DNA of 57,853 bases from Desulfuromonadales bacterium (GTDB taxonomy: Bacteria; Desulfobacterota; Desulfuromonadia; Geobacterales; Pseudopelobacteraceae): positions 1-57,853 of the forward strand of contig JACAAY010000019.1 of the NCBI GenBank assembly GCA_013377095.1. Reading direction: 5' to 3'. Below, one piece after another: positions 1 through 8,510 of the stretch. The notes beneath the pieces are model-generated. The model was not told the DNA's origin and did no database searches. It saw nothing but the letters and a program-made list of their open reading frames with translations. Position 1 is the stretch's first letter. Each line of letters starts with the position of its first letter. The translations under genes were made by a program, and so were the position numbers.

Positions 1-118
1 CAGGCATTTTCCATTTCAATATCCCGGTCTTTCATGAAACTTTTGACACTATCTTCAGTAAATGACGCACCTTACCACATCATAAGAATAAATTAACAGC
101 AAAACCTGAATCAATTCT

Positions 119-2755
119 CTATTGTATGACCGCCTGCTTCGGCACGACCACATAGAATCTTGACCCCACATTCTCCTCCGACTCTACCCAGATGGAGCCT
201 CCCAGACGTGACATGATCCGTCGCGCCATGGTCAACCCCAGGCCTTCACCCTGACTGTCGTCCGGACTGAGTCGCTGGAATATTTCCCAGATGGCGTCCT
301 GCTGTTCGCGGGGAATACCGATGCCGTTATCCTCAACGCAGTAGCGGATCCCCTCGTCAAACTCTTCACTGAAAACAGTGACCACCAGTGGACGAGCCGG
401 AGAGCGGTATTTGACGGCATTGTCCAGCAGATTACTGAAGACCTGGTTGATTTGACCGGCATCCGCCAGGCAGGCACCAAGATTTCCGATCTCAATGCGA
501 GCACCTGCCGCATCGATCTGGTACGCCATTGACGAAACAATTTTCTCCATCATCATCTTCATATCAAGGGTTTCAAAACAGAGCGCCGCCCGTCCCAGCC
601 GGGAAAGACGCAACAAGCCTTTCAGAATCACGTCCATCTTTTCCACACTGCCGACTATGAATCCGAGCGACTTGGGAATACTGTCGCGGAGGATGCGCTC
701 CAGGCGCTGACGCTGCTCCCCGGCCAACGCACACTCGGCAACCAGGGTTTCCAGCTCCGCACAGTTCTTGGCCAGCTTGCGGCTGAAGCCTTGAATATTC
801 ACCAGCGGTGAACGCAGGTCGTGGGAGGCAACGTACACAATCCCCTCCAGTTCCTTGTTCTTCTGCTGCAACTCCACCACCAGACGATCCCGTTCGGTTT
901 CAGCCTTCTTACGAAGCGAGATATCGACGATATTTCCTACCACACCCGCCAGTGCGCCCTTGATGTCATCATAGGTCGCTTTATAGATAATAACCTCATG
1001 GGTAAGTCCATCGGCATAGCGCAGCTGAGATTCATAAATCTGAACGCCAGTCTGATTAAGGTTGTCCCCGTTCAATCTCTGGAACTTTTCGGCGATCTGT
1101 TCCGGAAAAAGCTCCCTGGTGGTTTTGCCGACAATCTCCTCCCGTGACAACCCCCAGCTCACCTCGAAGGCATGGTTGCACCCCTGATATACCCCATTGA
1201 TATCCCGGTAGAAAATTGGATTGGGTATGGCATCAATTATTTTCTGCAGCAAACGGAGCTGATTGACCAACTCGTCCATGAGTTGATCGCGCTGCTGTTC
1301 GGTCAGTGTGCGTTCGGTGTTTTCCCTGCTCAGTTCCTCATTGGCGCGGGTCAGTTCCTTGGTGCGCTCCCTCACCCGTGCTTCCAGGGTTTCACTGTAG
1401 AGGGAAATTTCCTGAAATTTGGAGCCCAGGGCGACTGCCATGGCCCTGAAATTGTCACTCAGCCGGTCAATCTCCGCCACCATACTCTTGGGCAGAAACG
1501 TATGCTTGCCATCCAGAATGCGCTCGGGCAGATCGGTGGTAACCCGCGACAATTCCAACAGGGGGGCAGCCAGACGACGTGAGGTGTAAAGTGAAATTGC
1601 CAGTGCGAGCATGTTCATACACAGCACTGCCAACAGCGCCTTACGGTACTCATCTATCAGGAGCAACTGATAGGGTTCAAACGAGGTCTCGCCGACAACA
1701 CGCCAGGATGTGCTGTGGGCCACATTCATGGCGACACTGTAGCGGGTCCGTTGATTCCGCTCCCACAGGGGCAGCGAAGAAACGGCCTGGGGCGTACAGC
1801 AGGAGAGACCTTTGTCAGACACCTGACTTTGAATGCCGTCGGGGCAGGCCTGGAAAAGATCCCCAGCCACGTGGCTGTTCTCCGTGCTTGCAATGACCCT
1901 GTCTCGGCCATCAACAAGCGTAAGTTGGCTGATCGCTCTTGTTCGCAATTCCAGCAGGATTTTTTTGAACACCTCAGGGGAAACGCTTGCCGAAACACTC
2001 TTCTGAGAAAAGCCCTCATCAACACTCCCGCCAGCTACCTGATCGGGGACAGAGACCTGATGGAGCTGCTTCAATCTCACTTCATACACAGCATTCCGTA
2101 CGCAGTCTTCCAGGTCACAGCTTACGTCATGGAGAACCCTCTGCTCTGCGCCCCTGCCGTAAACAACCAGAATGACAATGGCAGGAATCAGCACCGCAAC
2201 CATCAGAATGTTAAAAATCAGATGATGAATGGGAATTGAGCGGGGAACATCCGGCAGTACGATGTTTGTCAGGCCGGGAACATGGGTCAGCAGAATACTG
2301 GCCAGGAGGGCATTGGTGATCCCCGTTATCCAGTACAGCAGCAGGGCCGCCATGCTGAGCGGAGCATCAACATGCATGACATACCGGAAGATTACCCAGA
2401 GCAGCGGCGCTCCCAGCACCGGCCAGTACACGGCGTCAAAGAAGATTACGTTACGCGTTTTCCCCTTTGCCAACAGCCAGCCGACAAAAAGAGGTTCAGC
2501 GCAAAGCCAGGTCATGGCATAGGGATGCCCGAACTGAAGGATGGTAGCTGACGCTGCAATCACACCGGCCGCCAATCCCCAGCCGGTTCCAAACAGACGG
2601 AGCGCCATCAGCACAAAAACACTGCCAAAAAGATAGCTGAATCCTGTGAACAGCTGCGGTGCAAAGAAATTTGCGGCAAAACCGCCGCCCATCAGGGCAA
2701 CAAGCAGCATGACCGAGGAGAAAGAATAACTCCGGTTTTGGACCTGTCCGCTCAT
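119..2755 (-). CDS. Membrane-bound PAS-containing sensor histidine kinase
   Basis: Signal-sensing autokinase of 878 residues. The N-terminus (about 12-160) is a block of hydrophobic segments resembling MASE-type sensors. A further membrane segment at about 180-200, a probable extracytoplasmic region at 203-370 and another membrane segment at about 373-392 follow. Next are a HAMP-like linker (about 393-445), a coiled coil (450-500), a PAS domain (about 505-615) and the kinase core. The phospho-acceptor is H645 in ASHDLRSP. N, G1 (EDNGIGIP) and G2 (GEGLGL) ATP-binding boxes are visible near the C-terminus. The short SHDLRSP H-box is of the phytochrome-like or bacteriophytochrome kinase type. 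No partner response regulator is visible inside the window; one may lie beyond the left edge. The sensed signal cannot be read from the sequence. Confidence 0.9.
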   Translation of the reverse strand: MSGQVQNRSYSFSSVMLLVALMGGGFAANFFAPQLFTGFSYLFGSVFVLMALRLFGTGWGLAAGVIAASATILQFGHPYAMTWLCAEPLFVGWLLAKGKTRNVIFFDAVYWPVLGAPLLWVIFRYVMHVDAPLSMAALLLYWITGITNALLASILLTHVPGLTNIVLPDVPRSIPIHHLIFNILMVAVLIPAIVILVVYGRGAEQRVLHDVSCDLEDCVRNAVYEVRLKQLHQVSVPDQVAGGSVDEGFSQKSVSASVSPEVFKKILLELRTRAISQLTLVDGRDRVIASTENSHVAGDLFQACPDGIQSQVSDKGLSCCTPQAVSSLPLWERNQRTRYSVAMNVAHSTSWRVVGETSFEPYQLLLIDEYRKALLAVLCMNMLALAISLYTSRRLAAPLLELSRVTTDLPERILDGKHTFLPKSMVAEIDRLSDNFRAMAVALGSKFQEISLYSETLEARVRERTKELTRANEELSRENTERTLTEQQRDQLMDELVNQLRLLQKIIDAIPNPIFYRDINGVYQGCNHAFEVSWGLSREEIVGKTTRELFPEQIAEKFQRLNGDNLNQTGVQIYESQLRYADGLTHEVIIYKATYDDIKGALAGVVGNIVDISLRKKAETERDRLVVELQQKNKELEGIVYVASHDLRSPLVNIQGFSRKLAKNCAELETLVAECALAGEQRQRLERILRDSIPKSLGFIVGSVEKMDVILKGLLRLSRLGRAALCFETLDMKMMMEKIVSSMAYQIDAAGARIEIGNLGACLADAGQINQVFSNLLDNAVKYRSPARPLVVTVFSEEFDEGIRYCVEDNGIGIPREQQDAIWEIFQRLSPDDSQGEGLGLTMARRIMSRLGGSIWVESEENVGSRFYVVVPKQAVIQ

Positions 2756-3016
2756 GATCTGTTTTCCGGCAAACGGTCAATTACTGGGCGCGGAGCAACG
2801 ACTCCGGCGCTTTGGGCAGAGAAACCAACTACGGAAAGGGGATGAATGACGACAGGAAGCATGGTATGCGTATCCGGGAAAAGAAAAAAAGAGCGCTATC
2901 CCCTGTGCTTATCACATTTTTCATCGAATGGTAAGAACGTATTTGCAGGAGCAGCGAATATGCTTTCTCACCCTGCTCCCAGCTTTTCCGAAGACATGTA
3001 CCCGTGTATGGGCCGG

Positions 3017-4135
3017 TCAGCCTCCCAGGACATCATCAATGGAGGAACATTCCATCCCAAAGGCAGCTGCAACACCACTACAGGTAACCAGACCATTGAC
3101 GATATTGATCCCCTCCTTGACACCCGGAGCCAAGCGGGCCGCCTCGCGCCACCCCTTTCCGGCAATCATCGCCGCATAGGGCAGGGTGGCGTTGGTCAAG
3201 GCCATGGTGGATGTCAGCGGCACAGCGCCGGGCATGTTGCTGACGCAGTAATGAATGATGCCGTCAACCGCATAGGTCGGCTCACGGTGCGTTGTGGGGC
3301 GCGAGGTTTCGAAACAGCCCCCCTGGTCAATGGCCACATCGATCATGACCGCTCCATTCTTCATGGTCTTGAGCATGTCGCGGCTGACGAGCCGGGGAGT
3401 TTTGGCTCCGTGCAGCAGAACCGCGCCGATAACCACATCGGCCTGCTGGATCAGTTCGCGAACCGCAGCTGGCGTGGCCATCAACGGGAAGCAGTTTTTG
3501 GGCATGAATTCCGACAGATGGCGCAGCCGCTCCAGACTCATATCCAGCAGATAGACTTTTGCGCCCAAACCGCAGGCCATTTGGGCTGCGTGGGTACCCA
3601 CCACACCCCCACCCAGCACCAGCACCGTTGCCGGAGCCACACCGGGCACGCCTCCCAGCAGGATGCCCCGCCCTCCCTGGGCACGTTCAACGTACTTGGC
3701 CCCTTCCTGCACTGCCATCCGGCCGGCAACCTCGCTCATGGGGATCAAGAGCGGCAGGCTGCCGTTGGGCCCCTTGATGGTTTCATAAGCGATGCAGACA
3801 CAGCGGAGTTCCATCATGGCGTGGGTCAGCGCCTCAGATGCGGCAAAATGAAAATAGGTGAAGATGATCTGCCCCTCGCGGATCAAACCATACTCGCACG
3901 GCTGGGGTTCCTTGACGTGCATCACCATGGCGGAGCGCCGGTATATTTCCTCCGGAGTGTTGACGATTTCCGCCCCCGCCTGTTGATACTGCTCATCGCT
4001 GAAACAACTTCCAGCCCCGGCCGATTCCTCCACCAGAACCCGATGTCCCTGGGTTGACATGATTTCAACCCCGGCCGGTGTCATACAGACTCGATTTTCC
4101 TCGGTTTTGATCTCTTTCAGGATACCCACGATCAT
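3017..4135 (-). CDS. ald: Alanine dehydrogenase
   Basis: NAD-dependent oxidative deamination of L-alanine to pyruvate and ammonia (reversible) in the cytoplasm. At 372 residues it is the usual family length. The start MIVGILKEIKTEENRV is the classic N-terminus of the family. MHVKEPQ carries the substrate-contacting lysine region, and the Rossmann motif VLGGGVVGTHAA lies near residue 175. The ATG is preceded by AGGGGGAT at a good distance. It is monocistronic, with its own 5' region at 4136-4190. Very clear family assignment. Confidence 0.96.
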   Translation of the reverse strand: MIVGILKEIKTEENRVCMTPAGVEIMSTQGHRVLVEESAGAGSCFSDEQYQQAGAEIVNTPEEIYRRSAMVMHVKEPQPCEYGLIREGQIIFTYFHFAASEALTHAMMELRCVCIAYETIKGPNGSLPLLIPMSEVAGRMAVQEGAKYVERAQGGRGILLGGVPGVAPATVLVLGGGVVGTHAAQMACGLGAKVYLLDMSLERLRHLSEFMPKNCFPLMATPAAVRELIQQADVVIGAVLLHGAKTPRLVSRDMLKTMKNGAVMIDVAIDQGGCFETSRPTTHREPTYAVDGIIHYCVSNMPGAVPLTSTMALTNATLPYAAMIAGKGWREAARLAPGVKEGINIVNGLVTCSGVAAAFGMECSSIDDVLGG

Positions 4136-4267
4136 TTCAAAATCCCCCTATTTACAATTAGTCTTTATTTATTCAATAGATTTATGGTAGTAACGGAATG
4201 CAGAATCAGAACGATATATGCCAGACCGGTTCGTTATGAATCATCGGTTTTCAGAAAGGGAATTGCG

Positions 4268-4912
4268 ATGAGCAGAATTGAAGAAGCAATCATGAAGGCC
4301 AACCTCATGCGGCAGAACAGCCTTGGCACTGGAGAGGCTCCCGTTTGTTCACCACCCACCCAGGACGATTCGAAACGGGGCACACTCCGCTGGATGCACC
4401 TTGGCAGCCTCCTGCTTGCTCTGGTAGCAGGGGGAGGCATCTATCACTTCGCTACGGATACGACATTCCGACCCGCACCCCAACCGGTCCCAGCCAGCGT
4501 TTCTGCCCCTGCAGCTCCGATTGCTCGACAGGCAAACCAGCCGCCATCACCAACGACCATGAAGCCCCTGCCGGCCGGCATCCCGCTCAATTCACCTGAT
4601 CCGGCTTTTTCCACGAGCCACCCAGGCTGGCAGAGGTACACAACCGATAAACTGGACTTCCGCGTCTTCCGGGAGGGTCAGAAAATTAGGGCAATCCAGG
4701 TCATCGCCCTGGGCGAGAAAGCCATTGAAAACACCTTTTTTTCGTCCTTTCTGAGAGACGTGGCACGAGGAGAAAAACATTCGCTCACATCCGCCAAAGA
4801 GCGCAATGGATTCTATGTGGAACAGGGCATGGCCGGTAAAGTTGCTGAACTGCTTGTCTATCGCAAAAAACCTGCCGGAGAGATCAGGGCCTTTGTGGTG
4901 GCCTATTTATGA
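4268..4912 (+). CDS. Membrane-anchored protein of unknown function (GspB/PEP-CTERM-associated-like N-terminus)
   Basis: I do not recognise the family with certainty. The frame is open from 4184, but the ATG at 4268 (MSRIEEAIMKAN) has GAAAGGGA just upstream and gives 214 residues. Layout: a short cytoplasmic helix starting MSRIEEA, which resembles the starts of some secretion or polysaccharide-locus proteins; one membrane segment at about 43-60; a proline/alanine-rich linker at about 65-115; and a compact C-terminal domain of about 95 residues ending RAFVVAYL. A single-pass protein with a periplasmic domain is the most likely topology. It is divergent from ald and appears monocistronic. Confidence 0.65.
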   Translation: MSRIEEAIMKANLMRQNSLGTGEAPVCSPPTQDDSKRGTLRWMHLGSLLLALVAGGGIYHFATDTTFRPAPQPVPASVSAPAAPIARQANQPPSPTTMKPLPAGIPLNSPDPAFSTSHPGWQRYTTDKLDFRVFREGQKIRAIQVIALGEKAIENTFFSSFLRDVARGEKHSLTSAKERNGFYVEQGMAGKVAELLVYRKKPAGEIRAFVVAYL

Positions 4913-5260
4913 TTCTGCCCAGCGTCAAATAATTGTAAAGATTGCCTGAACAAAGTGAACCACACCCCCCTCCAAGTCAATTTTATGACAACAACAGGAC
5001 TCTCGCTTGTTGCCTCACTGTAGTGTCGCTCTTCAAAACTGCCGACAATCGTTCGCCCCGCCAACACCACCTACCACCCAACATTTCGATATCTAAAGAT
5101 TTTTAAAACATAGCGTTCCAGAACAATGATCAAAAAATCGTATTGGCATGTCGTTTGCTGTAATCCAGACAAAGCTATTATCCGGCACAGCAAAGCCAAC
5201 CGTGCCAATCTGATGACAACCTTAACGAACACATTTTACGTTCAAGGAGACACTCCCATT
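4913..5260. other. Intergenic region without a supported gene
   Basis: About 350 bases between two plus-strand genes. It contains no reading frame with a ribosome site and no convincing hairpin with a T-run. AAGGAGA at 5244-5250 is the ribosome site of the next gene. A promoter for that gene probably lies in the AT-rich stretch at 5085-5125, but no -35/-10 pair stands out. Confidence 0.4.
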
Positions 5261-5497
5261 ATGCTGGCAAAAATTTCAAAAGAAGAAGCAAACGTCCTGG
5301 CCGCCTACGAACCAATTGAGAGTGAGTTCCGCACACACGCCTGCAAAAAATGGTCTCACGAAAAAGTAGGCATCTGCCTGTTTGGCCCGACCAGGAGATC
5401 CCTGGAGACGGAGGCAAAAGTCCTGACCATGACCATAAACAGCTACAGGGAAATCGGAGACAGGGACATGGCCTTTGACTACTTCCCGTTGGATTAG
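5261..5497 (+). CDS. Small conserved-looking hypothetical protein
   Basis: 78 residues starting MLAKISKEEANVLAAYEP. The frame is open upstream to 5126, but AAGGAGA at 5244-5250 sits about 11 nt before the ATG at 5261, so I choose this start. The protein is soluble and charged, with two cysteines (HAC and GIC) and no membrane segment. It ends 45 nt before the convergent stop of nuoN. Function unknown. Confidence 0.55.
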   Translation: MLAKISKEEANVLAAYEPIESEFRTHACKKWSHEKVGICLFGPTRRSLETEAKVLTMTINSYREIGDRDMAFDYFPLD

Positions 5498-5542
5498 ACG
5501 TCGGGCTCTCAGGCTTACACTCCCTTCATGGCCCACCAATCA

Positions 5543-6967
5543 TCACCCCATCCCCGCAACAGCCAGCCGGGCAAGCCCCATCAACCCTTGTGGCAGAACC
5601 CCGGCCAGAATGATCGCAACCACCAAAACCACCCCCAGCAGCACCGCAGATAGCGGGAGCGAAATGGCCTCGCTCCCGTCATCCTCCTGGCAGTAGGCGG
5701 CCCTGACCATCTTCAGATAGAAGAACGCGGAAAGGGCGGCATTAACAACGGCCAGAATCACCAAGCCATAGAACCCCCTGTTGATGGCAGCGGTAAAGAT
5801 CAGGAACTTGCCGGTAAAACCGATGGTCGGCGGGATACCGGTCATACCGAAGGCGGCCGTGGCCAGGGTGAATGCCAGCAGTGGCGAACGCCGGCAGAGA
5901 CCCTGGAGATGTGCGAAGGTGATATTTGTGCCCCGGGGAGCCAGCTGATAGATCACGTAAAAGCAGGCCAGATTCATCAGCAGGTAACCGGCCGTGTAGT
6001 AGACCGCCGCTGCAAAACCGAGTTCGTCCATGCAGAGTATGCCAAGCATGACATAACCGGCATGGGCAATACTGGAATAAGCCAGCATGCGTTTGATATC
6101 GTTCTGCACCAGGGCGGAAAAGTTGCCGATAGTCATGGACAGCACGGCAAAGGTCGCCAGGACCAGGTTGATCCGGTCCGGAGCCGGACCGCACAGGTAG
6201 GACAGCCTGATCAGCACGCAAATGGCGGTCACCTTTGGCAGGGTGGCGATATAGCAGGCGGTCTCATTGGCCGCGCCCTCATACACATCCGGAGTCAGAA
6301 AGTGCAGGGGAAACAGTGACAATTTGAAGAAAAAACCGGTCAGCAGCATGATCATGGCGACCAGCGCCAGAGGTTCATGCCGCAGCAAGTAGGGCATGCT
6401 CGAAAGGAGCTCCACCAGATGGGTGGAATGCGCCAGACCGAACAGGTAGCTCATTCCGTAGAGCATGATGCCGGTGCTCATGACACCGAACATGAAGTAT
6501 TTGATGGATGCCTCCATGTGCCGGCGGTGATCGGAGGAGCGGTGTCGGAAGGGAATCATCACATTAAGTGAAAAGGATGCAATTTCCAGGCTCAACAGCA
6601 TGGTCAGCAGCTCATGGCAACTGACCAGACAGAGCAGCCCGAAGGTTCCGGTCGAGAGGAAAAAGAAATATTCCGGCCGCAACTTTTCATCTATGCCGCG
6701 TACTCCGGGTGTCGCAGAAATCACCAGGAACAGGCCACCGGTTATGAACAGTTTGAACAGCTGCGAGAGCGGGTCCAGCCGGTAACAGTCGAAAAATAGC
6801 ATGCCGGTCTGATCGTAGGCGCAGAGCGCGGCCGCCATTGCCAGCGCAGAAAAGATCAACGCCATGGCGCTCAGGGTCGCGGTTCTGACCCTGCCCAGCG
6901 AGGCGCCGAAAAACAGCAGCGCCATACAGGCCATGACAATTTCAGGTAACAGCTGGATCGGGTTCAT
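5543..6967 (-). CDS. nuoN: NADH-quinone oxidoreductase-type subunit N
   Basis: Membrane proton-channel subunit of complex I, last gene of the operon, 474 residues with about 14 membrane segments. The channel helix GFFFKLSLFPLHFLTPDVYE carries the conserved TM7-type lysine, and a second lysine lies in ATLPKVTAICVL. The frame extends to 7009, but MNPIQLLPEIV at 6967 has GGGAA upstream and starts after the nuoM stop with a 19-nt gap. It is one of four antiporter-like subunits encoded here. Confidence 0.93.
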   Translation of the reverse strand: MNPIQLLPEIVMACMALLFFGASLGRVRTATLSAMALIFSALAMAAALCAYDQTGMLFFDCYRLDPLSQLFKLFITGGLFLVISATPGVRGIDEKLRPEYFFFLSTGTFGLLCLVSCHELLTMLLSLEIASFSLNVMIPFRHRSSDHRRHMEASIKYFMFGVMSTGIMLYGMSYLFGLAHSTHLVELLSSMPYLLRHEPLALVAMIMLLTGFFFKLSLFPLHFLTPDVYEGAANETACYIATLPKVTAICVLIRLSYLCGPAPDRINLVLATFAVLSMTIGNFSALVQNDIKRMLAYSSIAHAGYVMLGILCMDELGFAAAVYYTAGYLLMNLACFYVIYQLAPRGTNITFAHLQGLCRRSPLLAFTLATAAFGMTGIPPTIGFTGKFLIFTAAINRGFYGLVILAVVNAALSAFFYLKMVRAAYCQEDDGSEAISLPLSAVLLGVVLVVAIILAGVLPQGLMGLARLAVAGMG

Positions 6968-6986
6968 GTTGGATTCCCAATTAACA

Positions 6987-8510
6987 TCAGAGACGCTTGC
7001 CCGCCTCAACCTGTTGCAGCAGATGGGTCACGCTGGCGTCCATTATGTTCAATAACGGTGCGGGGTGCAGGCCGACCCAGAAGACGAAAAACAACAGATA
7101 CGCGAGGCTAACGAATTCACGCAGATTGACGTCCCACAATCGCTGTCCTTCATTTCCACGTTCTTTGTCGTGGGCGGCATGGCCATCCGACGTGCCCCAG
7201 ACCATTTTCTGCAGCATGCGTAGCATATAGGCGGCCCCCAGAACCGCCCCCAGGATGGCCACAAAACCGGCGGTCGGCCAGGCATTGAAGGCGGCGATCA
7301 CTACCAGCATCTCTCCCACAAAACCACTGGTACCCGGAAAACCGAAGGCGGACAGGGAGAAGAGCCCCAGGAAGGTCACATAGACCGGCATGGCCATGCC
7401 CAAGGGAGAATTGTCGGCGATCTCCCGGCTGTGGGTCCGTTCGTAGATCAGGCCGACACAGATGAACAGCGCGCCGCTGGTGATACCGTGGCTGATCATC
7501 TGCAGCATGGCCCCCTTGATACCCACACAGCTCAGCATGAAAATGCCCAGGGTCACAAATCCCATGTGCCCCACGCTGGAATAGGCGATCAGCTTCTTCA
7601 TGTCCGACTGCCCCAGAGCGAGATAGCCGCCGCAGACGATGGACAACAGTGACAGCAGGATCATGGAGGGCGCACAGGCCAGGGTGGCAGCCGGCGCCAT
7701 GGGCAGACAGAAGCGGAGAAACCCGTAGCCGCCCATCTTCAAAAGGATACTGGCCAGAATCACGCTCCCCGCGGTCGGCGCTTCCACATGGGCGGCAGGC
7801 AGCCAGGTGTGAAGCGGGAACAGGGGCATCTTGACGGCAAATGACAGGGCGCACCCCAGGAAAACCCACAGCTGCACATGGAAGGGGTAGCCATGATCCA
7901 TCAGCGCCGGCATGAAAAAGGTCCCGGTGGCACTGTACAGGGCAATGATCGCAACCAGCAGAAAGATGCTGCCACTGAAGGTGTAGAGAAAGAACTTGAT
8001 TGACGCATAATCCCTGCGTGGCCCGCCCCACACGGCGATGAGCAGGTACATGGGGATCAGCATCCCCTCCCAGAAGATGTAGAACAGCACCGTGTTGAGA
8101 CTGACAAAGACGCCGATCATGGCCGTTTCCATCAGCAGGATTACAACCACGAACTCCCTGATGCGGCTGGTAATGTAACGCCAGGAGCAGAGCAGGCAGA
8201 GCGGCATGATAAAGGTGGTCAGCAGCACCAGCAGGACGCTGATGCCATCCACCCCAACCACATATTCCAGATTGATGGCGGGAAACCAGCGCCTGAGCTC
8301 AACAAACTGATACCTGGCCGTACTGGTGTCAAAGGAACTGAAGAGCGGCCAGGAGAGCGCCATCACGGCCAGCGTTACCAGCAGCCCCCAGATCTTCAGG
8401 GCAGAGTCGTTCCTGAGCGCCAGACAGACCAGTGCCCCGGCTGCTGGAATAATCAGCAGCAGCGAGAGTAGGGGGAAGCCGAGTGTAGTGGGAATCAGAT
8501 AGCTGTTCAT
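6987..8510 (-). CDS. nuoM: NADH-quinone oxidoreductase-type subunit M
   Basis: Proton-channel subunit of the complex I membrane arm, 507 residues from the ATG at 8510, which overlaps the preceding stop by 4 nt (ATGA). Characteristic residues are visible: the glutamate in FYIFWEGMLIPMYLL, the lysine in FAVKMPLFPLHTWLPAAHVE and the following ILLKMGGYG helix. It is clearly the NuoM type by the HVEAPTAGSVILA segment. It is translationally coupled to the 594-residue antiporter-like subunit upstream. Confidence 0.95.
   Translation of the reverse strand: MNSYLIPTTLGFPLLSLLLIIPAAGALVCLALRNDSALKIWGLLVTLAVMALSWPLFSSFDTSTARYQFVELRRWFPAINLEYVVGVDGISVLLVLLTTFIMPLCLLCSWRYITSRIREFVVVILLMETAMIGVFVSLNTVLFYIFWEGMLIPMYLLIAVWGGPRRDYASIKFFLYTFSGSIFLLVAIIALYSATGTFFMPALMDHGYPFHVQLWVFLGCALSFAVKMPLFPLHTWLPAAHVEAPTAGSVILASILLKMGGYGFLRFCLPMAPAATLACAPSMILLSLLSIVCGGYLALGQSDMKKLIAYSSVGHMGFVTLGIFMLSCVGIKGAMLQMISHGITSGALFICVGLIYERTHSREIADNSPLGMAMPVYVTFLGLFSLSAFGFPGTSGFVGEMLVVIAAFNAWPTAGFVAILGAVLGAAYMLRMLQKMVWGTSDGHAAHDKERGNEGQRLWDVNLREFVSLAYLLFFVFWVGLHPAPLLNIMDASVTHLLQQVEAGKRL

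Noticed and set aside
1-35. Possible start of a minus-strand gene at the left edge (MKDRDIEMENA)
   Set aside because: Only 11 codons are visible and there is no ribosome site before the ATG, so no gene can be supported.
2846-4057. Long plus-strand open frame opposite ald
   Set aside because: It is antisense to a clear alanine dehydrogenase gene and its translation is histidine- and proline-rich in the manner of a GC-rich antisense frame.
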